64,000 bases of DNA. It comes from Streptomyces sp. NBC_00249 (GTDB lineage: Bacteria; Actinomycetota; Actinomycetes; Streptomycetales; Streptomycetaceae). The translations under genes were made by a program, and so were the position numbers. Below the pieces are notes generated by a model. It was not told the DNA's origin. It saw only the letters and a program-made list of their open reading frames with translations, and ran no database searches. Location: assembly GCF_026342355.1 (NCBI RefSeq), contig NZ_JAPEMV010000003.1, forward strand, positions 124,001-188,000. Direction: 5' to 3'. Of the stretch, positions 50,954-59,849 are shown in pieces. The stretch's first letter is position 1; each line of letters starts with the position of its first letter.

Positions 50954-53900
50954 TCAGCGGCGTCGGCGGGCCGGCGCCCGCTTGACCTTCAGTTCCTCGA
51001 AGCGCGGCGCGTCGCCCTCGCGGACCCGCCCCCACGCCCGGCGGTACAGGTCCGCGGCCGGCTCGGCCGGTACCAGGACGCCCAGCACGGGGCCGCCCCC
51101 GCCCGGTGCCAGCGCGTACATCGGCAGCTTCCACAGCTCGACGGGCAGCACCGGGGAGTCCTGCGCGGCCCATCCGCCGGGCAGGAACAGGGAGCGGCCG
51201 GCCCGGGGCCTGGCGGCAGTCACCACCAGGTCGGTGGCGGCCAGTTCGGCCCGCGCCGCCCTCAGCCGGGCGGGCTTCCAGCCCGTCCAGCGCGCCGTGT
51301 TCCGGTCGGTGGGGTCGGGCATGGCGAGGAGCGTCAGGTACAGGGCGGCGGCGTCGGCCCCCAGCCCGTACGCGGCGGACGCCTCGGCCACCAGCTCAGG
51401 CACCGAACGGGACGGGTCCTGCGGCCACCAGGTCCCCTCCTTGTCCACGGCGCCCGCCACCGGGGCCCCCGGATCGGCGAGCAGCGCGGCGAATCCCGGG
51501 TCGTGGGCCAGGCGCAGTGCCGTCTCGGCCGGGGTGGACCGCTGCTCGGGGCCGCGCAGCAGCGGAAGGTAGGGGTCGGAGCCGGTCGAGTCGAGCAGTG
51601 CGGGACGCAGCGCGGGCCGCGGCCGGCCGTCGTGCAGGGCCAGGACCACCGCCCCGTACCGTTCGTACCCCTCGCCGGTCTCGGTCGCGGTGCCGGCCGC
51701 CTCGCGGAACCGGGCCGCGTCGATGTAGTGGCCGACGGAGAGCAGCAGTTCCGGCGAGGCCAGCCGCTGGCGGACCGCCGTGAGCGCGGGCGGCAGGCAG
51801 GCCCGTACGGGGTGTCCCGCGGGCAGCCGGTGCGCCATCCACGCCGTGAGGGCCACCGACCCCGTCAGCACCTGCGTGTCGAAGAGGGCGGAGCAGGGCG
51901 AGGCGGGGGAGACCGGCGTGCTGGGTTCCGCGTGGTCCCCCTCGATCCGCCACGCGACGTCGGCGGAGAGCGCCGGCGCCGCCGACGGGTCGAGCAGCGC
52001 GGGCAGCGCGCGGTGCGGGGCCCAGCCGCCGCGCACCTCCTTGGTGGCCTCGGCCAGCAGCCAGTCGGGTACCGGCGTACGGCGCCCCACGCGCCGGTTC
52101 CACACCAGCGCGGCGGCCGCCGCGTCCGGGCCGTCCGTCCACAGCAGCGCCGGGTCGGCGGGCAGCAGCGCCCCGACCAGGGCCCGGCGCACCTCCAGCT
52201 TCAGTTCCTTCAGCTCGTCGCGGGCGTTCGCGGCGGCCGTCGCCGTGACCTTCAGGGTCGTGCGCAGTTCGGCGGGCAGGAAGCCGCGCTCCCAGGTGTC
52301 CATGTGCGGCAGACCGGCGAGCACGAGGCGGGCGACGGTGCCGCTGACGCCGGTCAGCCGGGAGAACTCCTCGGCGGCCTCCGGGAACCAGGGCGCCGGG
52401 CCGCGCGCGGCGGTCTCCCGCAGGAACGCGGCCAGCCAGCCGGCCGCGCGCTCCGGGTCGCCGGGCACGGTCGGGGTCCCCAGCCCGGTGTAGGGCGCGG
52501 GGAGTTCGAAGCGGCCGTCGGGGTCGTGCAGGAGCCCGCGGAAGTCGCGTCCGCCGGGCTCGCCCTCGACGAACCCGGAGATCCCGAGCGCGGCGCCGCC
52601 GCCGAGCGGCAGCACGGTGTGGTGGCGGCCGCCGTGGCCCCGTTCACGGCCGTCGGCGCCCCGCAGGTGGCTCTCCTCGATGCGGCCCCGCACCTGGCGC
52701 CAGCTCGCGGCGGAGGCCTGCGCCGAGCCGAGCCCGAGGGCGTCCACCTCGGACAGCACCCGGCACAGGGCGGTGCGCTGTTCCTCGGTGGTGCCGGTGA
52801 CGACCGCCCGGTAGGCGACGGCCGCCGGCTCGTCGAGGAAGAGGGCGGTCCAGGGGAAGGACGCGTAGGGCAGCCGGGGCAGGTCCACGTGCAGGCGTCC
52901 GGGTACCGCCTCGGCCCCGGTGTCGGCGACCGTCCCGGCGAGGGCGTGCAGGTGGTGGAACACGGTGGCCTCCGGACCGCCGTAGCGGTGGTGGCCGGTG
53001 CCCACGAGGCCGATGAGGGCGGCGCCGAGCAGCTGGTCGGCGGGGCCCTTCACGGTCTTGGGCGCGCGGTCGGCGGCCGGCTTCGGCTTCAGGGCGGCCG
53101 CCAGGCCGGCGAGGGCCTTGCGCTGGGTCAGGGTGGTGCGGATCCGGTCGACGACGCCGCGTACGAGCGCGCCCTCGGTGATCCCGGGCAGGGCGGCGGC
53201 CACCAGCGCGGGCAGCTGCTCGGTCTTCTCGGCCTCGGTGGCCAGCTTCAGCAGTGCTTCGGCTCCGGCCGTGTCCATCGCGCGCAGCACGGCGGAACCC
53301 CGCGGATCGCGGGGGCGCAGGCAGTACCAGTAGGGGAGCGGCGGGAGTTCCGCGCCCTCGGCCGAGTACACCTCGCTGTGGTGGTCGCCGGAGACCCGGG
53401 CGGTGGGGACGCCGTCGGGGTCGGTCAGGGTCAGCGTCCGCCACTCCGAGGACACGGCGCGCAGCCGGTCGTCGCCGGGCAGGGCGAGCGCGTGCCGGGG
53501 GACGCGGGTGCCCTCGGGCAGGGTGACGGAGCGTCCGGCGGTGTCGGAGCCGTGCCAGCCCTGGCCGGGGAGGCGTACGGTCCGCCAGCCGAGCAGCCCG
53601 TCGACGGGGGCGCCCAGCACCGAGTCCTCGACGGCGGGCGCGGGCCGCAGCCAGTTCTGGCCGGGGCTGTCGGGCAGGGCGGCGCCCCGGGGGTGCCCCC
53701 GCAGGGCGTCGGCGAGGAAGCCGGGCAGGGAGCGGCGCCCGCGGGTGCCGGTGGCGGGGTCGTACTCGGCCCAGCCGGCCGCGTCGTGCCGGTCGCCGGG
53801 CGCGGCCGGCTCCCACACCCAGTACGAGGTTCCGTCGCTGATGACGGCCCGCTCGGCGGGCAGCTTGCTGTCGCCCGGGTGCAGGGGTCCGCCGCCGCCG

Positions 53901-55948
53901 GTGGTGCGGCCGCCGGCGGGCAGCGGCAGGGTGACGGCCTCGGAGCGCACCGACCAGTAGGTGGCGCTCGAGTCGAGGGTGAGGAGGTCGTCGGGGGCGC
54001 TGAGCCAGTAGCCCTGGACGGGGCCGTCGTAGCCGGCCCAGAAGACCAGCAGGTCGCCGTCGACGTGGTGGAAGCCGGGCTGCCGGTTGTTGCCGGACGG
54101 GATCCGCAGGTCGTGCGTGAGGACGACGGAGTCGGGTCCCACGACGCGTACCTGCGCGGAGTTGGCGACGATGACGTACGGCCAGGCGTCCATCACCGTC
54201 AGCCGGTGGCCGCTGCGGCGGGGCGACATCTCGCGGACGGTCTGCTCCCAGGCGGGCCAGACCAGTTCCTCGAAGATGCCGCCGCGCAGGGTGCGGGCGA
54301 GGATCCCGCTCAGGTCGGCGGCGGCCGCGCGGGCGACCTCCTCGGGGGCCAGGGCCAGCGCCTCCGGTGGCATCCAGGTCAGCCGCCGGACCGCCTCGGG
54401 CAGGTCCGGCAGCCCGGCCGCCGTGGACACGGCGGCCACCTCGCGGACCCATTCGGCGATCAGCGGGCTGCTGCCGGGCGTGGTGGCGAGCAGCTGGACC
54501 GTGGACCGGCCGCCCTGCATGTGCCCGTCGAAGCCGCGCAGGGTGCGCAGGACGGCCGGCCGCAGCCGTGCGTCGGCACACAGGGCCCGCAGGTCGCGCC
54601 GTCCGGGGGTCAGCGCCCACTGGCGCAGGCCCAGCTTGCCGGTGGCGTCGGGGTCCGGGTCGGCGAGCGGCAGGCCGAGGGAGAGCACCAGGTCGAGCAG
54701 GTCGACGTCCTGGAGGTCCAGGCGCAGGCCCTCCGCGCGCTCCGGCAGCGCCAGTTCGGTGCGCAGCCGCTCGGCGCAGCGGGTGACGAGCGGCAGCAGC
54801 TCCGGCAGGGCGGGCGGGGTTCCCCAGCCGCTGAACCGGGAGGTGTGGAAGCGCTCCAGCCAGCCGGCGGTGCCGTCGGCGGGGCGTTCCTCCGCGGGCA
54901 GGGAGCCGTCGGCGAGCCCGGCGGTGGCGCCCGACTCCTCCAGGATCCGCAGCCACAGGACGGCCATGTCCCCGGCCTCGCCGCCGGCGCCGCTCGGGTT
55001 CGTGCCGAGCAGGGTGCCGCGTACGGCCGGGACCCGGCGGGCCAGCGCGACGAGCGTGGCGCGGTGCGACTTCCACCAGCCGGCGGCGGCCCGCTGGGTG
55101 GCGGGCAGCGGCAGCAGTTCGGCGAGGTACTCCTGCTCGGGCACGCCGCCGGTCAGCCCGGCCGCGCGGGCCAGCCGGCGCAGTTCCACGGTGGCCTGCG
55201 CGGACGGTGCGAGGCCTCCCGCGGTGCGGCGTACGCACAGCCGGCGGAAGCGCTCGAAGGCCTCGGCGGGGGAGACGCGCAGCGCGAGCTCCTTGCCGTA
55301 GCCGGTGAGGACCTTGACGGGCAGGGCTCCGGCGAGGGCGAACTCGAGGAACACGGCGTCGAGCCGGTCCTCGTCGACGTCCAGGCCGAAGCCGGCCTCG
55401 CTCGCGCGGGCCTTGCCGAACAGCTGGGCGGCGTAGGTGGTGTTCTCGATTCCGAGGAAGATCCGGGCGGTCTGCTCGTAGAAGACGGGCAGGAAGTGCG
55501 GGACGGCGGCGGCGAGCCGTTCGGCCAGCTCGTGGCAGGCGTCCAGGGCGGCCTTGGGCTTGGTCTTCGCCTGCCGGGCGATGCGGTCCAGCTCGGGGAC
55601 GACGGCGAGCGCGTGGTGGCCGTCGTCGGGGTGGTGGACCAGCACCCACTCGGGGAAGCCGAGCGCCGCGCGGCGGCCGAGGCCGACCACGGGCGGCTCG
55701 CCGTCCAGGACGAGGCCCAGGAAGCCGGAGGCGAGGTCCTCGGCGGGGCCCAGCTCGGCCGCGGCGAGGCGGACGACGACCCGCTCGTCCCCGAGGGCCG
55801 GGTGACGGTACGTCCGCGCGGTCAGCGGGACGGCGGACGGGCCCGCGCCGGTGGCGTCGGCGGGCAGTACGGCGCCCGCCGCGAGCAGTTCGGCGCTGCC
55901 GGCGCCCGTCCCGGTGCTGCCGGTGGTGATGGTGGTGTCGGTGCTCAT
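50954..55948 (-). CDS. Very large protein of unknown function (1664 aa) in the MoxR/DUF4132 locus
   Basis: I do not recognise a named domain. The N-terminal 25 residues are Thr/Gly-rich. Then comes a largely helical part (PHFLPVFYEQTARIFLGIENTTYAAQLFGKA, EAFERFRRLCVRRTAGGL), a middle with beta-rich blocks that could be propeller-like (VMDAWPYVIVANSAQVRVVGPDSVVLTHDLR, GDLLVFWAGYDGPVQGYWLS, ISDGTSYWVWEP), and a long helical C-terminus. There is no signal peptide or membrane helix. ATG 55948 overlaps the stop of the DUF4132 gene (ATGA). It is the largest protein in the window. Its position between DUF4132 and MoxR suggests the scaffold or effector of the set; that is inference. Confidence 0.8.
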   Translation of the reverse strand: MSTDTTITTGSTGTGAGSAELLAAGAVLPADATGAGPSAVPLTARTYRHPALGDERVVVRLAAAELGPAEDLASGFLGLVLDGEPPVVGLGRRAALGFPEWVLVHHPDDGHHALAVVPELDRIARQAKTKPKAALDACHELAERLAAAVPHFLPVFYEQTARIFLGIENTTYAAQLFGKARASEAGFGLDVDEDRLDAVFLEFALAGALPVKVLTGYGKELALRVSPAEAFERFRRLCVRRTAGGLAPSAQATVELRRLARAAGLTGGVPEQEYLAELLPLPATQRAAAGWWKSHRATLVALARRVPAVRGTLLGTNPSGAGGEAGDMAVLWLRILEESGATAGLADGSLPAEERPADGTAGWLERFHTSRFSGWGTPPALPELLPLVTRCAERLRTELALPERAEGLRLDLQDVDLLDLVLSLGLPLADPDPDATGKLGLRQWALTPGRRDLRALCADARLRPAVLRTLRGFDGHMQGGRSTVQLLATTPGSSPLIAEWVREVAAVSTAAGLPDLPEAVRRLTWMPPEALALAPEEVARAAAADLSGILARTLRGGIFEELVWPAWEQTVREMSPRRSGHRLTVMDAWPYVIVANSAQVRVVGPDSVVLTHDLRIPSGNNRQPGFHHVDGDLLVFWAGYDGPVQGYWLSAPDDLLTLDSSATYWSVRSEAVTLPLPAGGRTTGGGGPLHPGDSKLPAERAVISDGTSYWVWEPAAPGDRHDAAGWAEYDPATGTRGRRSLPGFLADALRGHPRGAALPDSPGQNWLRPAPAVEDSVLGAPVDGLLGWRTVRLPGQGWHGSDTAGRSVTLPEGTRVPRHALALPGDDRLRAVSSEWRTLTLTDPDGVPTARVSGDHHSEVYSAEGAELPPLPYWYCLRPRDPRGSAVLRAMDTAGAEALLKLATEAEKTEQLPALVAAALPGITEGALVRGVVDRIRTTLTQRKALAGLAAALKPKPAADRAPKTVKGPADQLLGAALIGLVGTGHHRYGGPEATVFHHLHALAGTVADTGAEAVPGRLHVDLPRLPYASFPWTALFLDEPAAVAYRAVVTGTTEEQRTALCRVLSEVDALGLGSAQASAASWRQVRGRIEESHLRGADGRERGHGGRHHTVLPLGGGAALGISGFVEGEPGGRDFRGLLHDPDGRFELPAPYTGLGTPTVPGDPERAAGWLAAFLRETAARGPAPWFPEAAEEFSRLTGVSGTVARLVLAGLPHMDTWERGFLPAELRTTLKVTATAAANARDELKELKLEVRRALVGALLPADPALLWTDGPDAAAAALVWNRRVGRRTPVPDWLLAEATKEVRGGWAPHRALPALLDPSAAPALSADVAWRIEGDHAEPSTPVSPASPCSALFDTQVLTGSVALTAWMAHRLPAGHPVRACLPPALTAVRQRLASPELLLSVGHYIDAARFREAAGTATETGEGYERYGAVVLALHDGRPRPALRPALLDSTGSDPYLPLLRGPEQRSTPAETALRLAHDPGFAALLADPGAPVAGAVDKEGTWWPQDPSRSVPELVAEASAAYGLGADAAALYLTLLAMPDPTDRNTARWTGWKPARLRAARAELAATDLVVTAARPRAGRSLFLPGGWAAQDSPVLPVELWKLPMYALAPGGGGPVLGVLVPAEPAADLYRRAWGRVREGDAPRFEELKVKRAPARRRR

Positions 55949-56802
55949 GCGTTCCCGCCCTCCTCGATGTCGCGCCCGGCGTACAGCGCCGCGGCCATGC
56001 GCATGCCCTCGGACCAGGCGACCGGTCCGACCTCTCCGAGCGCCACCGTGCGGCCCTCGTCGTCGTGCCAGTTCAGGGCGCCGGTGGTGGTCTCGGAGTC
56101 CCAGTAGGGTTCGCCGATCCACACGGCCGCCTCGACCGCGCGGCCGCCGTCACGGACCTTGCAGGTGGCGTAGCCGCCGGAGACCCGGTAGCCGAGGCCG
56201 GTGGCGCGGGCGGCGAGGCTGAAGCGGGACGGGAACGCCCCGCCCGCGTAGTCCCGTACCTCGGTCGCGGTCGCCTTGAGGTCCGCGGGCTTGACCCAGG
56301 TGGCGCGGTGGATCTGCTCGATCCCCTGGACCAGACCCAGTTCGGCCGCGAAGTCCCGTACGTCGTCCAGGTCGGGCAGCAGCACCGGATGCGGCAGGGT
56401 CACCGTGCGCGGGGACAGGCGTACCGTCTCGCCGTCGAGGTCGACGACCTTCAGCTCGCCGGTCGCGGTGACGTCGCGCAGGAAGCCCGCCTCCTCGGGG
56501 TCGTCCCCGACGATCGCCAGGTCGCGCAGGGCGCCCTGCCAGGCCTCGTCGGGCCAGACTTGGACGAGGAGCGCCGTCGGGACGGGCAGCGAGGACACCA
56601 TCCAGCCGTCCACCTGGGCGACGCAGGCCGCCTCGTGCCGGTCGAGCCACTCGGCGAGCCGGCGCAGCCGGTCCACCTCGGGATGGTCGCGCAGGGCCTT
56701 GGGCAGTGCCTTCAACTGCCGTCCCGCGGGCCGCCGCGCGGCGACCCGCCCGTCCACGAGGGAGACCTCGTACCCTTCTTCCTCCAACGCCAGCCAAGCC
56801 AT
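55945..56802 (-). CDS. DUF4132 (MolR/YehI-like) domain protein
   Basis: This is a 285-residue protein whose C-terminal half resembles DUF4132: LVQGIEQIHRATWVKPADLK, EVRDYAGGAFPSRFSLAARATGLGY, EAAVWIGEPYW. E. coli YehI/MolR carries this domain at the end of a 1200-residue protein; here it is a short separate gene. I start at ATG 56802, with GGAGGGG nine bases upstream. An upstream ATG at 56859 adds only 19 residues without a ribosome site. It overlaps the giant gene by four bases. The biochemical role of DUF4132 is unknown. It sits with a MoxR-VWA-SWIM set as in E. coli. Confidence 0.78.
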   Translation of the reverse strand: MAWLALEEEGYEVSLVDGRVAARRPAGRQLKALPKALRDHPEVDRLRRLAEWLDRHEAACVAQVDGWMVSSLPVPTALLVQVWPDEAWQGALRDLAIVGDDPEEAGFLRDVTATGELKVVDLDGETVRLSPRTVTLPHPVLLPDLDDVRDFAAELGLVQGIEQIHRATWVKPADLKATATEVRDYAGGAFPSRFSLAARATGLGYRVSGGYATCKVRDGGRAVEAAVWIGEPYWDSETTTGALNWHDDEGRTVALGEVGPVAWSEGMRMAAALYAGRDIEEGGNA

Positions 56803-57017
56803 CAGCCCGTGCCCCTCCACCCGTTCGAAACCGCGTCGGCGCAGCACAGGACAAGGCATCGACGCCTGCTGAGCTGCGGTATGCCGGGAGACTAGCGAGC
56901 CCCACTGACATCACGGACGGGAGGGCTCCGGATAGCTGCCCGGAGCGGATCCCGGCGGAGCCCAGGGGCTCCTGAGGGGCCGTCCGGGGAGTCCGCGGTA
57001 GTCCGGGAACGCGGAAC

Positions 57018-57054
57018 GGCGCTGCCCCCGGCCGGGTCGGCCGGGGGCAGCGCC
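57018..57054. terminator. Terminator hairpin after the MFS gene
   Basis: Perfect 16-bp arms (57018-57033 and 57039-57054) with a GGGTC loop lie 22 bp past the MFS stop on the minus strand. Confidence 0.87.
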
Positions 57055-57075
57055 GTCGCGCGTTGGTGCGTGGGG

Positions 57076-58587
57076 TCAGACGGTCTTGGCCGCCGGCTCC
57101 GCCGTCGGCGCGGTGGCGGGAGTGGCCGCGGGGGCGGACTGCTCGACCACGCGCGGGCCGTGGCCGCCGCGCAGGCCGAGCCAGCTGATCACGGCGACGA
57201 GGGCGAAGGCGGCCGCGCCGATCCAGAAGGTGAGCGTGAACCCGGACTCGGCGGGCAGCGGCGGGACGCCCGCCGGAAGGTGCTCGAGCGTCTTCGACGC
57301 CAGGATGGTGGTGACGACGGCGCTGCCGATCGCGCTGCCCGTGGAGCGGGAGATCGAGTTGATGCCGTTGGCGATGCCGCTCTGGTGGTGCGGAACGCTG
57401 GACATGATCACGGCGGGCATGGCCGCGTAGCCGAAGCTGACGGCCGCGCCGACGACGAGGCCCGCGCCGATCACCGAGAAGGTGTGGCCGTGGTCCAGCG
57501 CCAGCCAGCCGAAGCCGAAGGCGCCGAGTCCGGCGGCCAGACCCAGTGCCACCCGGGGCCCGCGGTGGCGCACCAGCTGGCCGCCGACCGGGGAGGCCAG
57601 CAGGGAGACGATCGCACCGGGCAGCAGGAACTGCACCGACGCGCGCAGGATGGAGGCGTCGAAGCCGTAGCCGGTGAGCGCCTCGGGCATCTGGACGAGG
57701 TAGGAGACGCCCAGGAAGTTCGCGAACATCCCGAAGCCGACGAGGACGCCGGCCAGGTTCGCCATGAGCACCGGGCGGTGGACGAACATCGCCATGTCGA
57801 CGAGGGGTTCGCGCACCTTGCGCTCGACCAGGACCCACACGGCGGCCATGACGGCGGCGCCGGCGAAGCTGCCCAGCGTACGGGCGGAGGCCCAGCCCCA
57901 CTCGTGGCCCTGGGAGATGGGCAGCAGGAGCAGCAGCAGGGCGATGCCGAGGGTCAGCGCGCCCAGGAAGTCGGTGCGGCCGCCGGTCTTGTGCCGGGTG
58001 GCGGGGACGAGGAGGACGACGGCGAGCAGGGCCAGCGTGGCGAAGCCGGTGGCCATCCAGAAGGCGTTGCGGTAGTCCGCGTCGGCGCCGGAGGTCAGCA
58101 GCCCGGTGGCGACCAGCGCCAGGCCGCTGCCGAACGCGAGCGTGCCGCTGACCAGTGCCATCGCACCCGGGAGCTTCTGCGGGCGGACCTCCTCGCGCAG
58201 GACGGAGAGGGCCAGCGGGAAGATCGCGGTGGCGGCGCCCTGGAGCACCCGGCCCAGGATCAGCAGCGGCAGCGAGGTCGCGAGAGCGGCCACGACGGAT
58301 CCCGCGACCATGACACCGAGGACGGCCACCAGGGTGGGCTTCTTGCCGTGCTGGTCACCGAAGCGGCCGAGCAGCGGGGTGAAGACGGCGGCCGACAGCA
58401 GGGTGGCGGTGGTCACCCAGCTGACGTTGGCGGTGGAGGTGCCGAGGTCGTTGCGGATCAGGCCCAGGATCGGTACGGGCAGGGTCTGCATCATCGACAC
58501 GACCATGGCGGCGAGGCTCAGGGCGAAGACGATGACCGTCTCGTTCCTGTTCCTCGCTTCGGCGGGGGCGGATGCGGCGGAGCTCAT
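57076..58587 (-). CDS. MFS multidrug exporter (DHA2/EmrB-QacA type)
   Basis: This is a 503-residue membrane protein with about 14 hydrophobic segments. Motif A LGRFGDQHGKKP follows helix 2, and an RVLQG(A) segment in helix 4 is of the proton-driven exporter type. A short Ala/Glu-rich N-terminus and a 45-residue Ala/Thr/Pro tail are cytosolic. ATG 58587 has AGAAGG upstream. It is divergent from a MarR gene. The promoter (-35 TTGACC at 58709-58714, -10 TACCTT at 58685-58690) encloses an inverted repeat, so MarR repression is likely. The leader is about 90 bases and contains a UUCG-capped hairpin. Substrates are probably hydrophobic toxins. Confidence 0.92.
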   Translation of the reverse strand: MSSAASAPAEARNRNETVIVFALSLAAMVVSMMQTLPVPILGLIRNDLGTSTANVSWVTTATLLSAAVFTPLLGRFGDQHGKKPTLVAVLGVMVAGSVVAALATSLPLLILGRVLQGAATAIFPLALSVLREEVRPQKLPGAMALVSGTLAFGSGLALVATGLLTSGADADYRNAFWMATGFATLALLAVVLLVPATRHKTGGRTDFLGALTLGIALLLLLLPISQGHEWGWASARTLGSFAGAAVMAAVWVLVERKVREPLVDMAMFVHRPVLMANLAGVLVGFGMFANFLGVSYLVQMPEALTGYGFDASILRASVQFLLPGAIVSLLASPVGGQLVRHRGPRVALGLAAGLGAFGFGWLALDHGHTFSVIGAGLVVGAAVSFGYAAMPAVIMSSVPHHQSGIANGINSISRSTGSAIGSAVVTTILASKTLEHLPAGVPPLPAESGFTLTFWIGAAAFALVAVISWLGLRGGHGPRVVEQSAPAATPATAPTAEPAAKTV

Positions 58588-58609
58588 GGCGGAGGGGACC
58601 TTCTTAGTG

Positions 58610-58632
58610 CTTCACGGGCTTCGGCCCTGAAG
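58610..58632 (-). promoter_or_regulatory. Hairpin in the MFS leader
   Basis: CTTCA-C-GGGC-TTCG-GCCC-TGAAG forms a 9-pair stem with one bulge and a TTCG loop, 23 bases before the MFS start on the minus strand. It may attenuate or stabilise the mRNA. Confidence 0.5.
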
Positions 58633-58663
58633 GGTGCTTCAGGACGCAGATCTTTGAGGTCAT

Positions 58664-58736
58664 CAAGTACTTGTTCGAGACTCGAAGGTAGACCTCAATA
58701 GTTAAGGAGGTCAAGTAAACAGTTGATAATGTCAAC
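58664..58736. promoter_or_regulatory. Divergent MFS/marR promoters with MarR-type operators
   Basis: CAAGTACTTG (58664-58673) is palindromic, and TTCGAG-A-CTCGAA (58674-58686) follows without gap. GACCTC (58691-58696) with GAGGTC (58707-58712) fills the spacer of the MFS promoter. GTTGA (58722-58726) with TCAAC (58732-58736) covers the marR -35 TTGATA (58723-58728). The marR -10 is TACGCT (58747-58752), 18-bp spacing, followed after eight bases by ATG. The last two repeats are the best operator candidates. Confidence 0.65.
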
Positions 58737-58760
58737 CATCCCGGAGTACGCTCCGGACCC

Positions 58761-59213
58761 ATGAGCGCCACCTCCCCCCGCACCCCGCACAGCCCCGCCA
58801 AGCTCCAGCTGCTGGAACTGCTCGCCGCCATCGGCACCGCCCAGTGGCGGGACTTCGCTGCCGCGGCCGCCCGGTACGGGCTGACCTCCACGCAGGCCAA
58901 GGTCCTCGCCCAGCTGGAGGGCCCCGTGCCCATGCGCGGCCTCGCGACCCTGCTGGCCTGCGACGCGTCCAACGTCACCGGGATCGTGGACCGGCTGGAG
59001 GCGCGCGAACTGGTGCGGCGCGAGCCCTCCGCCGCCGACCGCCGCGTCAAGAACGTCGTCGCCACCGAGGCGGGCCGCGAGACCATCCGCCGGGTGCGCG
59101 AGGAGATGCAGGCCACGCACGGCGCGCTCGACACCCTCGACGAGGAGGAGAGCGCCACGCTCTACGCCCTGCTGGAGCGGCTTCGACCGATGCTGGAGCG
59201 TGACTCCGGCTGA
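58761..59213 (+). CDS. MarR-family regulator of the divergent exporter
   Basis: This is a 150-residue MarR protein with a winged helix: TSTQAKVLAQLEGPVPMRGLATLLACDASNVTGIVDRLEARELVRREPSAADRRVKNVVATEAG. Long flanking helices form the dimer arms. It has no Shine-Dalgarno; ATG comes eight bases after a -10 hexamer, so a leaderless mRNA is likely. It should repress both itself and the exporter by binding the repeats over the two promoters, with release by an exported compound. One Cys (ACDAS) lies in the DNA-recognition region. Confidence 0.9.
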   Translation: MSATSPRTPHSPAKLQLLELLAAIGTAQWRDFAAAAARYGLTSTQAKVLAQLEGPVPMRGLATLLACDASNVTGIVDRLEARELVRREPSAADRRVKNVVATEAGRETIRRVREEMQATHGALDTLDEEESATLYALLERLRPMLERDSG

Positions 59214-59259
59214 ACCCTCGCCGCCCGGCCCGCGGGCCGCGGCGGTCGGGCGGCGCCGA

Positions 59260-59315
59260 TCCGGCGGCGTCCGTCCTGCCGCGTGAGTCCGGCGGCGTCC
59301 GTCCTGCCGTGTCAG
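59260..59315. repeat. 28-bp tandem duplication ending in the ohrR stop codon
   Basis: Two adjacent 28-bp copies (59260-59287 and 59288-59315) differ at two positions and contain GGCGGCGTCCGTCCTGCCG. The second copy overlaps the OhrR stop. Right after, inside ohrR, TTCGGCGGC repeats and encodes Glu-Ala-Ala triplets at the C-terminus. Confidence 0.8.
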
Positions 59316-59812
59316 TCCTGCGGTGCTGCGGCTTCGGCGGCTTCGGCGGCTTCGGCGGCGTCGAGGGCCGCCGTGAGGCGGCTCAGGCGGGTCTGGAGGT
59401 CGCGGATCTCGCCCAGCTCGAACCCGGTCGCCGCCGCGATCCGGCGGGGGACCTCCACCGCCCGCTCCCGCAGCGCCGCGCCCTCGGGGGTGAGGACCGC
59501 GTGCACGGACCGCTCGTCCTCGGTGCTGCGCTCGCGCCGGATCAGGCCGGCCGCCTCCAGCCGCTTGAGCAGGGGCGAGAGCGTGCCCGAGTCCAGCCGC
59601 AGGTGCTGACCGAGCTGCTTGACCGGCATCGTGCCGTGTTCCCAGAGCACCAGCATCACCAGGTACTGCGGGTAGGTCAGCCCCAGATCCTTCAGGACGA
59701 CCCGGTAGAGGCCCCCAAAGGCGCGGCTCGCCGCGTTGAGCGCGAAGCAGATCTGCCCGTCGAGGCGGAGGAAGTCCTGGTCGCGGAGGGTGTCGGCGGG
59801 CTGCTCGGTCAT
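59312..59812 (-). CDS. ohrR: OhrR, organic-peroxide-sensing MarR repressor (one-Cys type)
   Basis: This is a 166-residue MarR protein. The peroxide-sensing Cys is Cys22 (GQICFALNAASRAF), the position of OhrR sensors. There is no second Cys, so it is the one-Cys type. The winged helix is MPVKQLGQHLRLDSGTLSPLLKRLEAAGLIRRERSTEDERSVHAVLT. The C-terminus is extended by repeated Glu-Ala-Ala units encoded by a 9-bp repeat. A TACACT -10 ends seven bases before ATG 59812, so the mRNA may be leaderless. It is divergent from ohr, with a 14-bp palindrome in the gap. Oxidised OhrR should release both promoters. Confidence 0.9.
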   Translation of the reverse strand: MTEQPADTLRDQDFLRLDGQICFALNAASRAFGGLYRVVLKDLGLTYPQYLVMLVLWEHGTMPVKQLGQHLRLDSGTLSPLLKRLEAAGLIRRERSTEDERSVHAVLTPEGAALRERAVEVPRRIAAATGFELGEIRDLQTRLSRLTAALDAAEAAEAAEAAAPQD

Positions 59813-59849
59813 GTTCCCCAGTGTACCGGAGCCCTCTTGTGAGCGATTG

